The notes under the pieces: model-generated | What the model was told of the DNA's origin: nothing | Databases searched by the model: none | Seen by the model: only the letters and a program-made list of their open reading frames with translations | Shown: piece after piece, positions 55,487-62,745 of the stretch | How positions within the stretch are numbered: position 1 is the first letter of the stretch | Layout of the letters: each line of letters begins with the position of its first letter | Made by a program: the position numbers and the translations under genes | NCBI RefSeq assembly: GCF_002979435.1 | Contig: NZ_PCOV01000001.1 | Location: 1 to 64,000 of the forward strand | Source: Microbacterium sp. MYb66 | GTDB lineage: Bacteria > Actinomycetota > Actinomycetes > Actinomycetales > Microbacteriaceae | Direction: 5' to 3' | Length of the DNA stretch: 64,000 bases

Positions 55487-55530
55487 GGGTGATCGGCCGC
55501 TGGTGGTCCGATGGCACCAGTCGTCCGGGC

Positions 55531-55542
55531 TACGCTCAGGTC
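55531..55542 (+). promoter_or_regulatory. -10 element of P-loop kinase gene, leaderless
   Basis: TACGCT at 55531-55536 lies six bases before GTG 55543. Confidence 0.6.
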
Positions 55543-56046
55543 GTGGCGCGAGTTGTATTCATGTGCGGCCCCGCAGGGTCAGGGAAATCGACGATAGCGC
55601 GCGCGCTCGAGGCAGATGGCATGGTCAGGCTTTCTTTCGACCAGGAGGCGTGGGATCGGGGTATCCGACGCATGCCGCTGTCTGAAGATGCTCATCGCGA
55701 CGTCGCGGACGTCCTCCGTCGTCTGTTGCTCGATCTCATCGGCGAGGAACGTGATGTCGTGCTCGACTTCTCGTTCTGGTCGCGGGCCATGCGCGATGAT
55801 TGGCGTCGGCTCCTGGAGCCCCACGGAATCGTCCCGGAGACGGTGTACGTCGCAACGGATCGGGCCACCTGCCTCGAACGCGTGGCCGCCCGCACTCACG
55901 CGCACGGCGACGATTTCGTCTTGAACGCGGCCACGGCTGCAGCCTACTTCGACCATTTCGAACCCCCGACTTCTGATGAGGGGCCGGTAAAGGTCGTCGT
56001 GACAGGACGGGTCGACCAAGCTATGGGTCAAGGGGTGATGGATTGA
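55543..56046 (+). CDS. AAA/P-loop kinase, zeta-toxin-like ATP-binding protein
   Basis: The 167-residue protein has a Walker A motif at residues 9-16 (CGPAGSGKST), LSFDQEAWDRGIRRM near residue 30, VVLDFSFWSRAMRDDWRRL near residue 71 and the lid-type ATDRATCLERVAART. It resembles AAA_33 kinases that include zeta toxins, chloramphenicol phosphotransferase and polynucleotide kinases. No epsilon-type antitoxin gene is adjacent. The gene lies between two fragments of a duplicated ychF end, a sign of later insertion. Base composition is slightly less GC-rich than its surroundings. Confidence 0.82.
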   Translation: MARVVFMCGPAGSGKSTIARALEADGMVRLSFDQEAWDRGIRRMPLSEDAHRDVADVLRRLLLDLIGEERDVVLDFSFWSRAMRDDWRRLLEPHGIVPETVYVATDRATCLERVAARTHAHGDDFVLNAATAAAYFDHFEPPTSDEGPVKVVVTGRVDQAMGQGVMD

Positions 56047-56055
56047 CCTGCGGTA

Positions 56056-56083
56056 ACGTCGTGGAGTTCCGCTTCAACGACTG
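56056..56083 (+). pseudogene. Remnant of ychF 3' end, fragment B
   Basis: Bases 56056-56078 are identical to 54178-54200 of ychF and end in the same frame as VVEFRFND plus a stop. The fragment follows the kinase stop by nine bases and is not a gene. Confidence 0.85.
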
Positions 56084-56105
56084 AGCCCGACCGGACGGAG
56101 GACGC

Positions 56106-56543
56106 ATGGCGACGGATGAGCTCCGTCCGGCAGCACGGCTCGGGGATGCCGGCATGTCCCTGGAGTTCAGCGATCCGCAGTTCGATGAGTCGGGCAATCT
56201 GCGGTATCTGCAGGCGCGCCTGCACGGGACTCGGCTCGATGCTCAACTGACCTTCTACGTCTACGAAGCCGCCGAGCTCGTGCGTTACTTCCGTCGGCTC
56301 GATGACGACTGGCGCGGGTGGACAGGGGAGCGGCAATTCGAATCCGTGGAGAGCGATCTGGTGCTGAGTGCGCGCCACGTCGGGCGTATCGAACTCACTG
56401 TGACGCTGACGGGGGAAGCTGCCCGCGACCTCTCGGGCCATGTGGGCTGGACCTGTCAGGGGATCGTCGGAGTCGAGCCCGGGGAGGAGCTGTCCGGCTT
56501 CGTCCGTGACTTCGACGGCCTCGTCACACGACCGGCGCGATAG
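56106..56543 (+). CDS. DUF6228-like protein of unknown function
   Basis: The 145-residue protein is likely a member of the DUF6228 group. Residues 17-60 form a beta-rich start (MSLEFSDPQFDESGNLRYL), then YEAAELVRYFRRLDDDWRGW near residue 55. The C-terminal half is beta-rich with GHVGWTCQGIVGVEPGEEL. No catalytic motif is visible. GGACGGAGGACGC precedes the ATG and provides a ribosome binding site. It begins 22 bases after the ychF remnant. Confidence 0.75.
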   Translation: MATDELRPAARLGDAGMSLEFSDPQFDESGNLRYLQARLHGTRLDAQLTFYVYEAAELVRYFRRLDDDWRGWTGERQFESVESDLVLSARHVGRIELTVTLTGEAARDLSGHVGWTCQGIVGVEPGEELSGFVRDFDGLVTRPAR

Positions 56544-56592
56544 GGACGACGACCCCGCACGCTCCGCGTCCGCGCACGGCTCCCGCGGGTGA

Positions 56593-56604
56593 CAGGATTG
56601 ACGG
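56593..56604 (+). promoter_or_regulatory. -10 element of ABC-F gene
   Basis: CAGGAT at 56593-56598 lies six bases before ATG 56605. Confidence 0.4.
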
Positions 56605-58266
56605 ATGACCGCAACACTCGTGGCCCAAGGGCTGGCCGGCGGGTACGGCCACCGCACTCTGTTCGACTCGCTCGACCTCACGGTCACGGCAGGCGATGTG
56701 GTCGGCCTCGTCGGAGCCAACGGGGCCGGGAAGTCGACGCTGCTGAAGCTGCTTGCCGGCGTCGACGAGCCGCAGGCCGGCACGATCAGACTCGCACCTG
56801 CCGATGCCTTCGTCGGCTGGCTCCCGCAGGAGCATGAGCGCATCGTCGGTGAGAGCGTCGCCGACTACATCGGCCGTCGCACGGGCTGCGCGGCGGCGAC
56901 CGCCGACATGGATGCTGCGGCCGCAGCCCTGGGCGATCCGTCGCTCGCGGCTCCGGGAACAGATCCCGCCGACACCTACTCGACGGCCTTGGATCGGTGG
57001 TTGGCCAGCGGTGCCGCGGACCTCGACGAGCGGCTGCCCGCCGTGCTCGCCGACCTGGGTCTCGACTTGGGCGACGATGCTGCCGATGCCATGATGACGT
57101 CGTTGTCGGGCGGACAAGCGGCCCGGGTCGGCCTCGCCGCGCTGCTGCTGTCGCGGTTCGACATCGCCCTGCTCGATGAGCCGACCAACGACCTCGACCT
57201 CGACGGGATCGAGCGGCTCGAGGCATTCGTGCGCGGACTCCGGGGCGGTGTGGTGGTGGTCAGCCATGACCGCGAGTTCCTGGCCCGTTGTGTGACGAGA
57301 GTGCTGGAGCTCGACCTCGCGCAGGGCAGCAACCGGGTGTTCGGGGGCGGCTACGACTCGTACCTGGAGGAGCGGGCGACGGTTCGCCGACACCAGCGCG
57401 AGAAGTACGACGAGTTCGCCGACAAGAAGGCCGATCTGGTGTCCCGCGCTCGAACCCAGCGCGAGTGGTCGAGTCAGGGTGTGCGCAACGCCATGAAGAA
57501 GGCGCCCGACAACGACAAGATCAAGCGCAAGGCCTCAGCCGAGTCGAGCGAGAAGCAGGCGCAGAAGGTTCGTCAGATGGAGAGCAGGATCGCCCGACTC
57601 GAAGAGGTCGAGGAGCCGCGCAAGGAGTGGCAGCTCGAGTTCACGATCGGCTCGGCTCCGCGCTCCAGCTCGGTCGTCTCGACGTTGAGCTCTGCCGTGT
57701 TCCAGCAGGGTTCCTTCCAGCTCGGGCCCGTGTCGCTCCAGGTGAACGCGGGGGAGCGCATCGGCATCACGGGCCCCAACGGCGCGGGGAAGTCGACGCT
57801 GCTCCGTGGGCTGCTCGGGCGGCAGAGTCCGGATGACGGATCGGCCAGCCTCGGCGCGAGCGTGGAGATCGGCGAGATCGATCAGGCGCGGGCGCTGCTC
57901 GTCGGGTCGCAGCCGCTGGCGGTGGCGTTCGAGGAACTCGTGCCGGCGATGGCATCAGCTGACGTCCGCACCCTCCTCGCCAAGTTCGGGCTCAAGGCCG
58001 ATCACGTCACCCGCGCGGTCGACGAGCTCTCACCGGGCGAGCGCACGCGTGCGGGTCTGGCGCTGCTCCAGGCGCGCGGTATCAACCTGCTCGTGCTCGA
58101 CGAGCCGACCAATCACCTCGACCTGCCGGCGATCGAGCAGCTCGAACAGGCGCTCGAGTCGTACGAGGGGACCCTGCTGCTCGTCACACACGATCGGCGG
58201 ATGCTCGCAACGGTGCAGACCGACCGTCAGTGGCGGGTGGAGGCCGGTCAGGTCTCGGAGCTCTGA
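56605..58266 (+). CDS. ABC-F family ribosome-associated ATPase
   Basis: The 553-residue protein has two ATP-binding cassettes and no membrane part. The first has Walker [10 protein letters not shown] near residue 37, signature LSGGQAARV and [18 protein letters not shown]. The second has [13 protein letters not shown] near residue 391, signature [10 protein letters not shown] and [13 protein letters not shown] charged linker ([18 protein letters not shown]) lies between them. ABC-F proteins act on the ribosome in translation control or antibiotic protection. A protective role cannot be assigned from this sequence. Confidence 0.93.
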   Translation: MTATLVAQGLAGGYGHRTLFDSLDLTVTAGDVVGLVGANGAGKSTLLKLLAGVDEPQAGTIRLAPADAFVGWLPQEHERIVGESVADYIGRRTGCAAATADMDAAAAALGDPSLAAPGTDPADTYSTALDRWLASGAADLDERLPAVLADLGLDLGDDAADAMMTSLSGGQAARVGLAALLLSRFDIALLDEPTNDLDLDGIERLEAFVRGLRGGVVVVSHDREFLARCVTRVLELDLAQGSNRVFGGGYDSYLEERATVRRHQREKYDEFADKKADLVSRARTQREWSSQGVRNAMKKAPDNDKIKRKASAESSEKQAQKVRQMESRIARLEEVEEPRKEWQLEFTIGSAPRSSSVVSTLSSAVFQQGSFQLGPVSLQVNAGERIGITGPNGAGKSTLLRGLLGRQSPDDGSASLGASVEIGEIDQARALLVGSQPLAVAFEELVPAMASADVRTLLAKFGLKADHVTRAVDELSPGERTRAGLALLQARGINLLVLDEPTNHLDLPAIEQLEQALESYEGTLLLVTHDRRMLATVQTDRQWRVEAGQVSEL

Positions 58267-58285
58267 GGGCGCGGTCGTCGCCCTC
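58265..58285 (+). terminator. Possible terminator of ABC-F gene
   Basis: GAGGGCG and CGCCCTC form a seven-base stem over the stop codon, with no T-run, so the call is weak. Confidence 0.35.
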
Positions 58286-58311
58286 GTGAGCGACGAGGGG
58301 GACGGTCGGGA

Positions 58312-58317
58312 TACGCT
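58312..58317 (+). promoter_or_regulatory. -10 element upstream of alpha/beta hydrolase-like gene
   Basis: TACGCT predicts a start near 58324 and a leader of about 90 bases that ends with GAGGAG. Confidence 0.4.
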
Positions 58318-58414
58318 GGAGCACGGCGGCTCTGGTCGCGGTCCGGTCGCAGGCGTCCGCCGTGGACGTTCCGCCTGAGTTCCTGACACCGACGGCACGA
58401 GGAGATTGACGCCG

Positions 58415-58990
58415 ATGACCGACACCCAGATCTTCGAGCCCGACGGCCGCGCGATCCCCTTCGTCGACGAGGGAGACGGGCCCGTGAAGCTCGTCCTGAT
58501 CCAGGAGCGCGATGTCGCGGCCGACGTCCTCGGCGTCGTCGCACACTACCTCGCCGAGGAAGCGGGCTTCCACGTGCTGCGCATCGGTCACCGTGCCGAG
58601 GTCAAGGGCGAAGACGTCTCGCTGGACGCCCGGGTCGACGATGCGCTCGCCGTGATCGACCACGTCGGGTTGGGCGACACCTGGATCGGCGGCCACGGCT
58701 TCGGCGGCACCATCGCGAGGGCGTTCGCCGTCGCGCACGCCGACCGCGTGAACGGCCTGGCGCTGCTCGGCGTCGAGGAGAACGAGACCCCGCTCGCCCC
58801 GGTGATGCCCGTGCTGATCATCCAGGGCACCAAGGACCTCGTCACTCCCTTCGTGAACGGCGAGAAGCTGCAGTCGACGGCGCCGGAGCGTGCGAGCGTG
58901 AAGAGCATCGACGGGGCGGATCATCTCTTCCCGATGACCCACCCGATCGAGACCGCGGTCGTCATCGAGGAGTACCTCGACTGGGACTGA
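58415..58990 (+). CDS. Alpha/beta hydrolase-fold protein lacking the serine nucleophile
   Basis: The 191-residue protein has an alpha/beta hydrolase fold with an oxyanion-side strand (VKLVLIQERD), the elbow GGHGFGGTIARAF near residue 93, the acid strand VLIIQGTKDLVTP near residue 132 and the histidine GADHLFPM near residue 168. At the elbow the usual GxSxG is GHGFG, so the nucleophile serine is glycine. A conventional esterase activity is therefore unlikely. ATG 58415 has GAGGAG upstream; TTG 58406 is an alternative. Confidence 0.82.
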   Translation: MTDTQIFEPDGRAIPFVDEGDGPVKLVLIQERDVAADVLGVVAHYLAEEAGFHVLRIGHRAEVKGEDVSLDARVDDALAVIDHVGLGDTWIGGHGFGGTIARAFAVAHADRVNGLALLGVEENETPLAPVMPVLIIQGTKDLVTPFVNGEKLQSTAPERASVKSIDGADHLFPMTHPIETAVVIEEYLDWD

Positions 58991-59017
58991 GCAGCGAGCG
59001 CCGGTGACGCTTCTTCG

Positions 59018-59362
59018 CTAGCGTCCCTGACGCTTCTTGTACGGCTTCGGCTGTCCCTTCACCGCGGGAGTCCGGCCCTTGCCCTTCGACGCCTTCGCCT
59101 TGCCGCCGGCGGGCGCGGGAGCATTGCGCACCGGCTCCGGTGCTGCGGCGACCTCGGCCTTCGCCTCCACCAGGAGGAGTTCGCCGACGTGCGTCAGCCG
59201 TGTCGGTCCCTCGCGGTGGACGATGGGGTGCCCCACCTCGGCCTCGAGCTTGTCGATCGACGTGTACAGCGAGGCCAGGGGGATGCCGAGTCTCTCGGCC
59301 GCCCGAGGGAAGTGGAGCTCCTCCGCGAGGACGACGAAACGGCGGAGCAGAGAGATCTTCAC
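59018..59362 (-). CDS. Truncated LysR-type DNA-binding protein
   Basis: The 114-residue protein contains only the LysR-type winged helix (LRRFVVLAEELHFPRAAERLGIPLASLYTSIDKLEAEVG, residues 5-44). Instead of a 200-residue effector domain it has a Lys/Gly/Pro-rich basic tail from about residue 85 on. The open frame is intact with a GTG start, so it looks like a stable short form. No divergent target gene is evident. Confidence 0.8.
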   Translation of the reverse strand: MKISLLRRFVVLAEELHFPRAAERLGIPLASLYTSIDKLEAEVGHPIVHREGPTRLTHVGELLLVEAKAEVAAAPEPVRNAPAPAGGKAKASKGKGRTPAVKGQPKPYKKRQGR

Positions 59363-59425
59363 GGTGGCCCTTCGACGGTTCGCACGGGATTGCGAGCACG
59401 CTCCAGGTTACGCGGTGCAGACAGA

Positions 59426-59458
59426 CGGATGCCGCGACCGAGTCGGCCGCGGCATCCG
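59426..59458. terminator. Terminator after HesB-like gene
   Basis: An 11-base stem CGGATGCCGCG/CGCGGCATCCG lies just past the minus-strand stop at 59471, followed on that strand by TCTGTCTG. Confidence 0.65.
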
Positions 59459-59470
59459 GAAGCTCTTCGG

Positions 59471-59770
59471 TCAGGCGACCTGAGGCAGGACCGCGAAGGA
59501 CACGGACCCTTCGTCGTCCACACCCGCGTCGAGGATCTTGTCATCGAGCGCGGCGACCGCCGACTCGTCGAGGAAGAGACGGGTGCCGGAGACCTCGACG
59601 ACCTGGTCCTGAGGCTCCGGATCCGCGGTCACGAGCACGGCGAGACGCGCAGCGCCTTCGGCGCTCTGGGGTTCGGTCGAGTGGATGCGCAGGCCGGCAT
59701 CCGGGGCATCGGTCTGACGACCGACGAGGGTCGTCACGATCGCGGTGGCGTTGTCGGTGAGGGTGAGCAC
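59471..59770 (-). CDS. HesB/IscA-fold-like protein without cysteines
   Basis: The 99-residue protein resembles the A-type iron-sulfur carrier fold: TDNATAIVTTLV start, GLRIHSTEPQSAEGAARLAVLV near residue 27, GTRLFLDESAVAALDDKILDAGVDDEG near residue 61. It contains no cysteine at all, so the three cluster-ligand cysteines of IscA/ErpA are missing. It cannot carry an iron-sulfur cluster in the usual way. GTG 59770 has AAGGAGAG upstream. No role is established. Confidence 0.78.
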   Translation of the reverse strand: MLTLTDNATAIVTTLVGRQTDAPDAGLRIHSTEPQSAEGAARLAVLVTADPEPQDQVVEVSGTRLFLDESAVAALDDKILDAGVDDEGSVSFAVLPQVA

Positions 59771-59877
59771 GAGACTCTCCTTCCGGTTGGGGCATGCCGC
59801 GGTCGCGACATGTCCGGGCCACGATGCCTGACCTCGGCGAGGCTCTCAACCCCCTTGCGTGGATTCGGAGCAGGCTC

Positions 59878-60369
59878 TTACCCTGCTCCCAGCCGCTTGC
59901 GCAGAAACACCTGCTCGGTGCCGTCGCCGTCCGGGACCCGCTGATGCTCTGCGTAGCCGCACGACTCGTACAGGCGGAGGTTCGCCTCGCTCCGGCTCCC
60001 CGTGAACAGCTCGGCCTCGGGGGAGTCTGAGGCCTCCTCGGCGGCTTCCAGCAGCATCCGTCCGATCCCTTCCCCCTGCATGTCCGGGGCGATCGCGATC
60101 CGCCCGATCAGGAGCAGATCGTCCTGCTCCACGAAGCGGATGGCACCGACGAGGCGCCCGTCGATCCGCGCGGTGAAGCCGGATTCGGATCGGAGTTCCG
60201 CCTCCAGTTCGGGGAGGGTCTGAGTGAGGGGAGGCATGTCGACGCTTCCGTAGATCGCGGCTTCCGAGACGAACGCCGCGCGTTGCACGGTGAGCACCTC
60301 CCCGGCATCGGCGTCGCTGATCGGCGCGATGACGATCTCCGGTCGTGGGGTGTTCTGGTCATCGGTCAT
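59878..60369 (-). CDS. GNAT-family N-acetyltransferase
   Basis: The 163-residue protein has one GNAT domain, with acetyl-CoA motif A in LIGRIAIAPDMQGEGIGRMLLEAA near residue 87 and motif B around EANLRLYESCGYAEHQR near residue 129. The substrate is unknown; ELFTGSRSEANLRLYESCGY resembles small-molecule acetyltransferases. ATG 60369 has GGAAAGGCGG upstream. The gap 59771-59877 holds no gene. Confidence 0.9.
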   Translation of the reverse strand: MTDDQNTPRPEIVIAPISDADAGEVLTVQRAAFVSEAAIYGSVDMPPLTQTLPELEAELRSESGFTARIDGRLVGAIRFVEQDDLLLIGRIAIAPDMQGEGIGRMLLEAAEEASDSPEAELFTGSRSEANLRLYESCGYAEHQRVPDGDGTEQVFLRKRLGAG

Positions 60370-60449
60370 GATCCGCCTTTCCGTCCTCCGTCACGATCGA
60401 GCCTGTGCCGACGGGTGTCAACCCCCTCGGCACCGACCTCCCGTCGCGC

Positions 60450-60455
60450 TAGCGT
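60450..60455 (+). promoter_or_regulatory. dps -10 element
   Basis: TAGCGT predicts a start near 60462 with a short leader containing CAGGAGGACAC before ATG 60476. Confidence 0.5.
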
Positions 60456-60475
60456 CGGCCGCAGGAGGACACACC

Positions 60476-61021
60476 ATGGCTGAAAGCAAGACGAACAAGA
60501 AGTCCGGCAGCTCGACGAAGGGCGCGGTCAAGACGACCAGGCAGCAGAACGCGGAGAAGGGCTTCACCGCCTCGGCGACGCTCGCGCGCAATCTGCAGGC
60601 GGTGCTGGTGGACCTGCTCGAACTCGCGCTGCAGGGAAAGCAGGCGCATTGGAACGTGGTGGGTCGGAACTTCCGCGACACGCACAGGCAGCTCGACGAG
60701 ATCATCGACGACGCCCGGGCCTTCAGCGACACGATCGCCGAGCGGATGCGCGCACTCCACGCCGTCCCCGACGGGCGGAGTGGGACGATCGCGAAGACCA
60801 CCACCCTTCCCGAGTTCCCCGCCGGTGAGGTGTCGACGACCGAGACGATCGACCTGGTGACCGAACGGCTCGAAGCGGCCGTCAGCACGATGAGAGACGT
60901 CCATGACGCCGTCGACGAAGAGGACCCGACCTCAGCCGATCTGCTCCACGCGGTGATCGAGCGCCTCGAGCAGTTCGCCTGGATGGTCAGCGCCGAGAAC
61001 CGGAGCCCGGCGGGACGCTGA
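60476..61021 (+). CDS. Dps family DNA-protection/ferritin-like protein
   Basis: Dps proteins form 12-mers that oxidise and store iron and often bind DNA under stress. The 181-residue protein has a Lys/Thr/Ser-rich N-terminus (residues 1-32) suited to DNA contact and the ferroxidase ligands KQAHWNVVGRNFRDTHRQLDEIIDDARAFSDTIAER at about residues 57-92. GFTASATLARNLQAVLVDLLELALQ begins the four-helix bundle. ATG 60476 is preceded by CAGGAGGAC. Confidence 0.93.
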   Translation: MAESKTNKKSGSSTKGAVKTTRQQNAEKGFTASATLARNLQAVLVDLLELALQGKQAHWNVVGRNFRDTHRQLDEIIDDARAFSDTIAERMRALHAVPDGRSGTIAKTTTLPEFPAGEVSTTETIDLVTERLEAAVSTMRDVHDAVDEEDPTSADLLHAVIERLEQFAWMVSAENRSPAGR

Positions 61022-61048
61022 GCACCCTCGCACGTGCGGAGGCCGTGG

Positions 61049-61576
61049 TCAGTCGGCTGCGGCCCCGCTCATGCGCGGTCTGCCGCGCATGATGCGGGGG
61101 AGCGCCATCCACAGCGCCACGACGAGCACCAGTGCGGCGATGAGCGCGACGATCCCCGCCGCGCGGTTCACGGTGAAATCGACGATCAGCGTCGTCACGC
61201 CGATCGTCAGCGCACCGATGACGATCAGATCGATCCTGACGATGCGCGCGGCGATGCGCACGAGATCGGGCTTGCGACGGTGGCCGAAGAGCGCCCGGTG
61301 CATTCCCACCGGGGCGAGCGCCAGGATGGTGGCGATGGCCGCGAGAGCGACGAGGATGACGTACAGGTCGCGTTGGAGCGCGTCCATGTCCGTGAATCGC
61401 GGCTGGAAGGCGACGGCGAGCAGGAAGCCGGTGAGGATCTGCGTGCCGGTCTGCATGACGCGCAGCTCCTGCAGGAGTTCGTCCCAGTTGCGGTCCGCGC
61501 GTTCGTTCGCGGTCTCGTCTCGGCCGTCAGCACGGTCATCGACGTCGTGGTCGCCCCCAGGAAGATCCGATGTCAT
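61049..61576 (-). CDS. DUF6328 membrane protein
   Basis: The 175-residue protein matches the actinobacterial DUF6328 family. It has an acidic N-terminus, then NWDELLQELRVMQTGTQILTGFLLAVAFQPRF near residue 30, and four membrane helices at about 42-60, 70-90, 112-132 and 140-160. Function is unknown. It is convergent with dps and starts with ATG 61576. Confidence 0.85.
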   Translation of the reverse strand: MTSDLPGGDHDVDDRADGRDETANERADRNWDELLQELRVMQTGTQILTGFLLAVAFQPRFTDMDALQRDLYVILVALAAIATILALAPVGMHRALFGHRRKPDLVRIAARIVRIDLIVIGALTIGVTTLIVDFTVNRAAGIVALIAALVLVVALWMALPRIMRGRPRMSGAAAD

Positions 61577-61642
61577 GATCTCAGTGTCGTTCCCGCGCTC
61601 CGATGATGTCCAGACTCTTGTACCGAAGGATCGAAAGAAGGC

Positions 61643-61849
61643 ATGATGACGCTCCCGCCGCTTCGCGAATGGTGGTCCGAGCTGTCCGAGGACGGACGTC
61701 GCGCCGTCCTCGACGGCGACTCACCGCACCTCGATGAGGACGTGCGCGAGGAGATCAGGGTGATCACCGGCGCTGTCGTCGGGATGGTGGAGTCGCTGAG
61801 CGATGACGACCTCGACTACGCCCGCGCGCACGCCGAGGAGACGGACTGA
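61643..61849 (+). CDS. Small acidic protein of unknown function
   Basis: The 68-residue protein is acidic and probably helical (LREWWSELSEDGRRAVLDGD). I recognise no family. It begins after GAAAGAAGG; ATG 61643 and ATG 61646 are both possible. Codon use fits the neighbours. It sits between two minus-strand genes, so it has its own transcript. Confidence 0.65.
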   Translation: MMTLPPLREWWSELSEDGRRAVLDGDSPHLDEDVREEIRVITGAVVGMVESLSDDDLDYARAHAEETD

Positions 61850-61874
61850 CGGTTCGCACCCTTCAGGTGCTGTC

Positions 61875-62468
61875 TCAGGCCCCGTCGGGCGCGGCCGAGG
61901 CGGGATTCTCCTCGCGCAGGCGCGGCTCGGTGCGTCGCTCAGGGCGCAGACCCGCCTTGTCCGCATAGAAGGCGCGGACCCGGTCCATGTCGGCCGCCAC
62001 GTCGCCGGTCAGATCGATCGTCGGACCGAGCCCGGTCGTCATCGTGGTGCGGTCGACGAATCCGAGAGTCACCGGCATCCCCGTGGCGCGGGCGATCCGG
62101 TAGAAGCCCGACTTCCAGTACTCGTTGCCTCCGCGGGTGCCGTCCGGCGTGACGACCAGTCCGAAGACGGTTCCGTCGTGCACCTGACCGATCACGTCGT
62201 TCACCACACGCGCCGGGTCCGCGCGATCGACCGGGATGCCGCCGAGTCGGCGCATGATCGGACCGCGCCACCCGTGGAAGAGGCTGTTCTTGCCGAGCCA
62301 GTGCACGTCGATTCGCAGCTGCCAGGCGATCGCGAGCATCAGCACGAAGTCCCAGTTGGAGGTATGCGGAGCGCCCACCAGGACGGTGGGGCGCGTCGGC
62401 GCCGCCTCGCTCACGAGCGTCCAGCGGCTGAACGTCCAGTACACACGGGCGAGGAAACGTTTGAGCAT
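61875..62468 (-). CDS. PlsC-like 1-acylglycerol-3-phosphate acyltransferase family protein
   Basis: The 197-residue protein belongs to the lysophosphatidic-acid acyltransferase-like family. The HX4D motif occurs as GAPHTSNWDFVLML near residue 34, and the later VVTPDGTRGGNEYWKSGFYRIAR near residue 108 resembles the acceptor-binding block. It is shorter than most PlsC enzymes and lacks an obvious membrane anchor, so substrate is uncertain. ATG 62468 lies six bases after TACGGT on the minus strand. It is divergent from a 48-codon gene. Confidence 0.85.
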   Translation of the reverse strand: MLKRFLARVYWTFSRWTLVSEAAPTRPTVLVGAPHTSNWDFVLMLAIAWQLRIDVHWLGKNSLFHGWRGPIMRRLGGIPVDRADPARVVNDVIGQVHDGTVFGLVVTPDGTRGGNEYWKSGFYRIARATGMPVTLGFVDRTTMTTGLGPTIDLTGDVAADMDRVRAFYADKAGLRPERRTEPRLREENPASAAPDGA

Positions 62469-62480
62469 CTGTCAACCGTA
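62469..62480 (-). promoter_or_regulatory. -10 element of acyltransferase gene, leaderless
   Basis: TACGGT on the minus strand at 62480-62475 precedes ATG 62468 by six bases. Confidence 0.55.
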
Positions 62481-62553
62481 GGGGAGAACCGCCGTCGATC
62501 CACTGTCGGCGCCGTGCGAGAAGAGCACCGACGCCACTCCGTCCAGGCAGGCG

Positions 62554-62565
62554 TACGATCGAGGG
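62554..62565 (+). promoter_or_regulatory. -10 element of 48-codon gene, leaderless
   Basis: TACGAT at 62554-62559 lies six bases before ATG 62566. Confidence 0.55.
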
Positions 62566-62712
62566 ATGACGAAAACGCAGCAGGAGCACAAGGAGCAGGA
62601 AGCGCCCGTCGGGCTGCAGCCGCTCCCGGACGCACTGAATCTGCTCGACGGCGATGCCGTCGGTTACTGCAGCAACGGCGTCTGCCACATTCCCGCGCCC
62701 AAGACGCAGTAA
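62566..62712 (+). CDS. 48-residue peptide with a Cys-x4-Cys C-terminal half
   Basis: This small gene codes for 48 residues: a Gln/Glu/Lys-rich leader-like half (MTKTQQEHKEQEAP), LPDALNLLDGDAVG, then GYCSNGVCHIPAPKTQ with cysteines at 35 and 40 and a nearby histidine. A -10 hexamer at the leaderless distance supports expression. I recognise no family. It could be a redox or metal-binding small protein, or a modified-peptide precursor, although no modification enzyme is adjacent. It stands between an acyltransferase and a drug-exporter-type transporter. Confidence 0.65.
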   Translation: MTKTQQEHKEQEAPVGLQPLPDALNLLDGDAVGYCSNGVCHIPAPKTQ

Positions 62713-62745
62713 GCAGCAGACGCCGTCACGGCTGACCTTCGCGGG

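Noticed and set aside
55543-56046. Toxin-antitoxin module for the zeta-like kinase
   Set aside because: No small antitoxin-like gene lies within 150 bases on either side, so a module is not supported.
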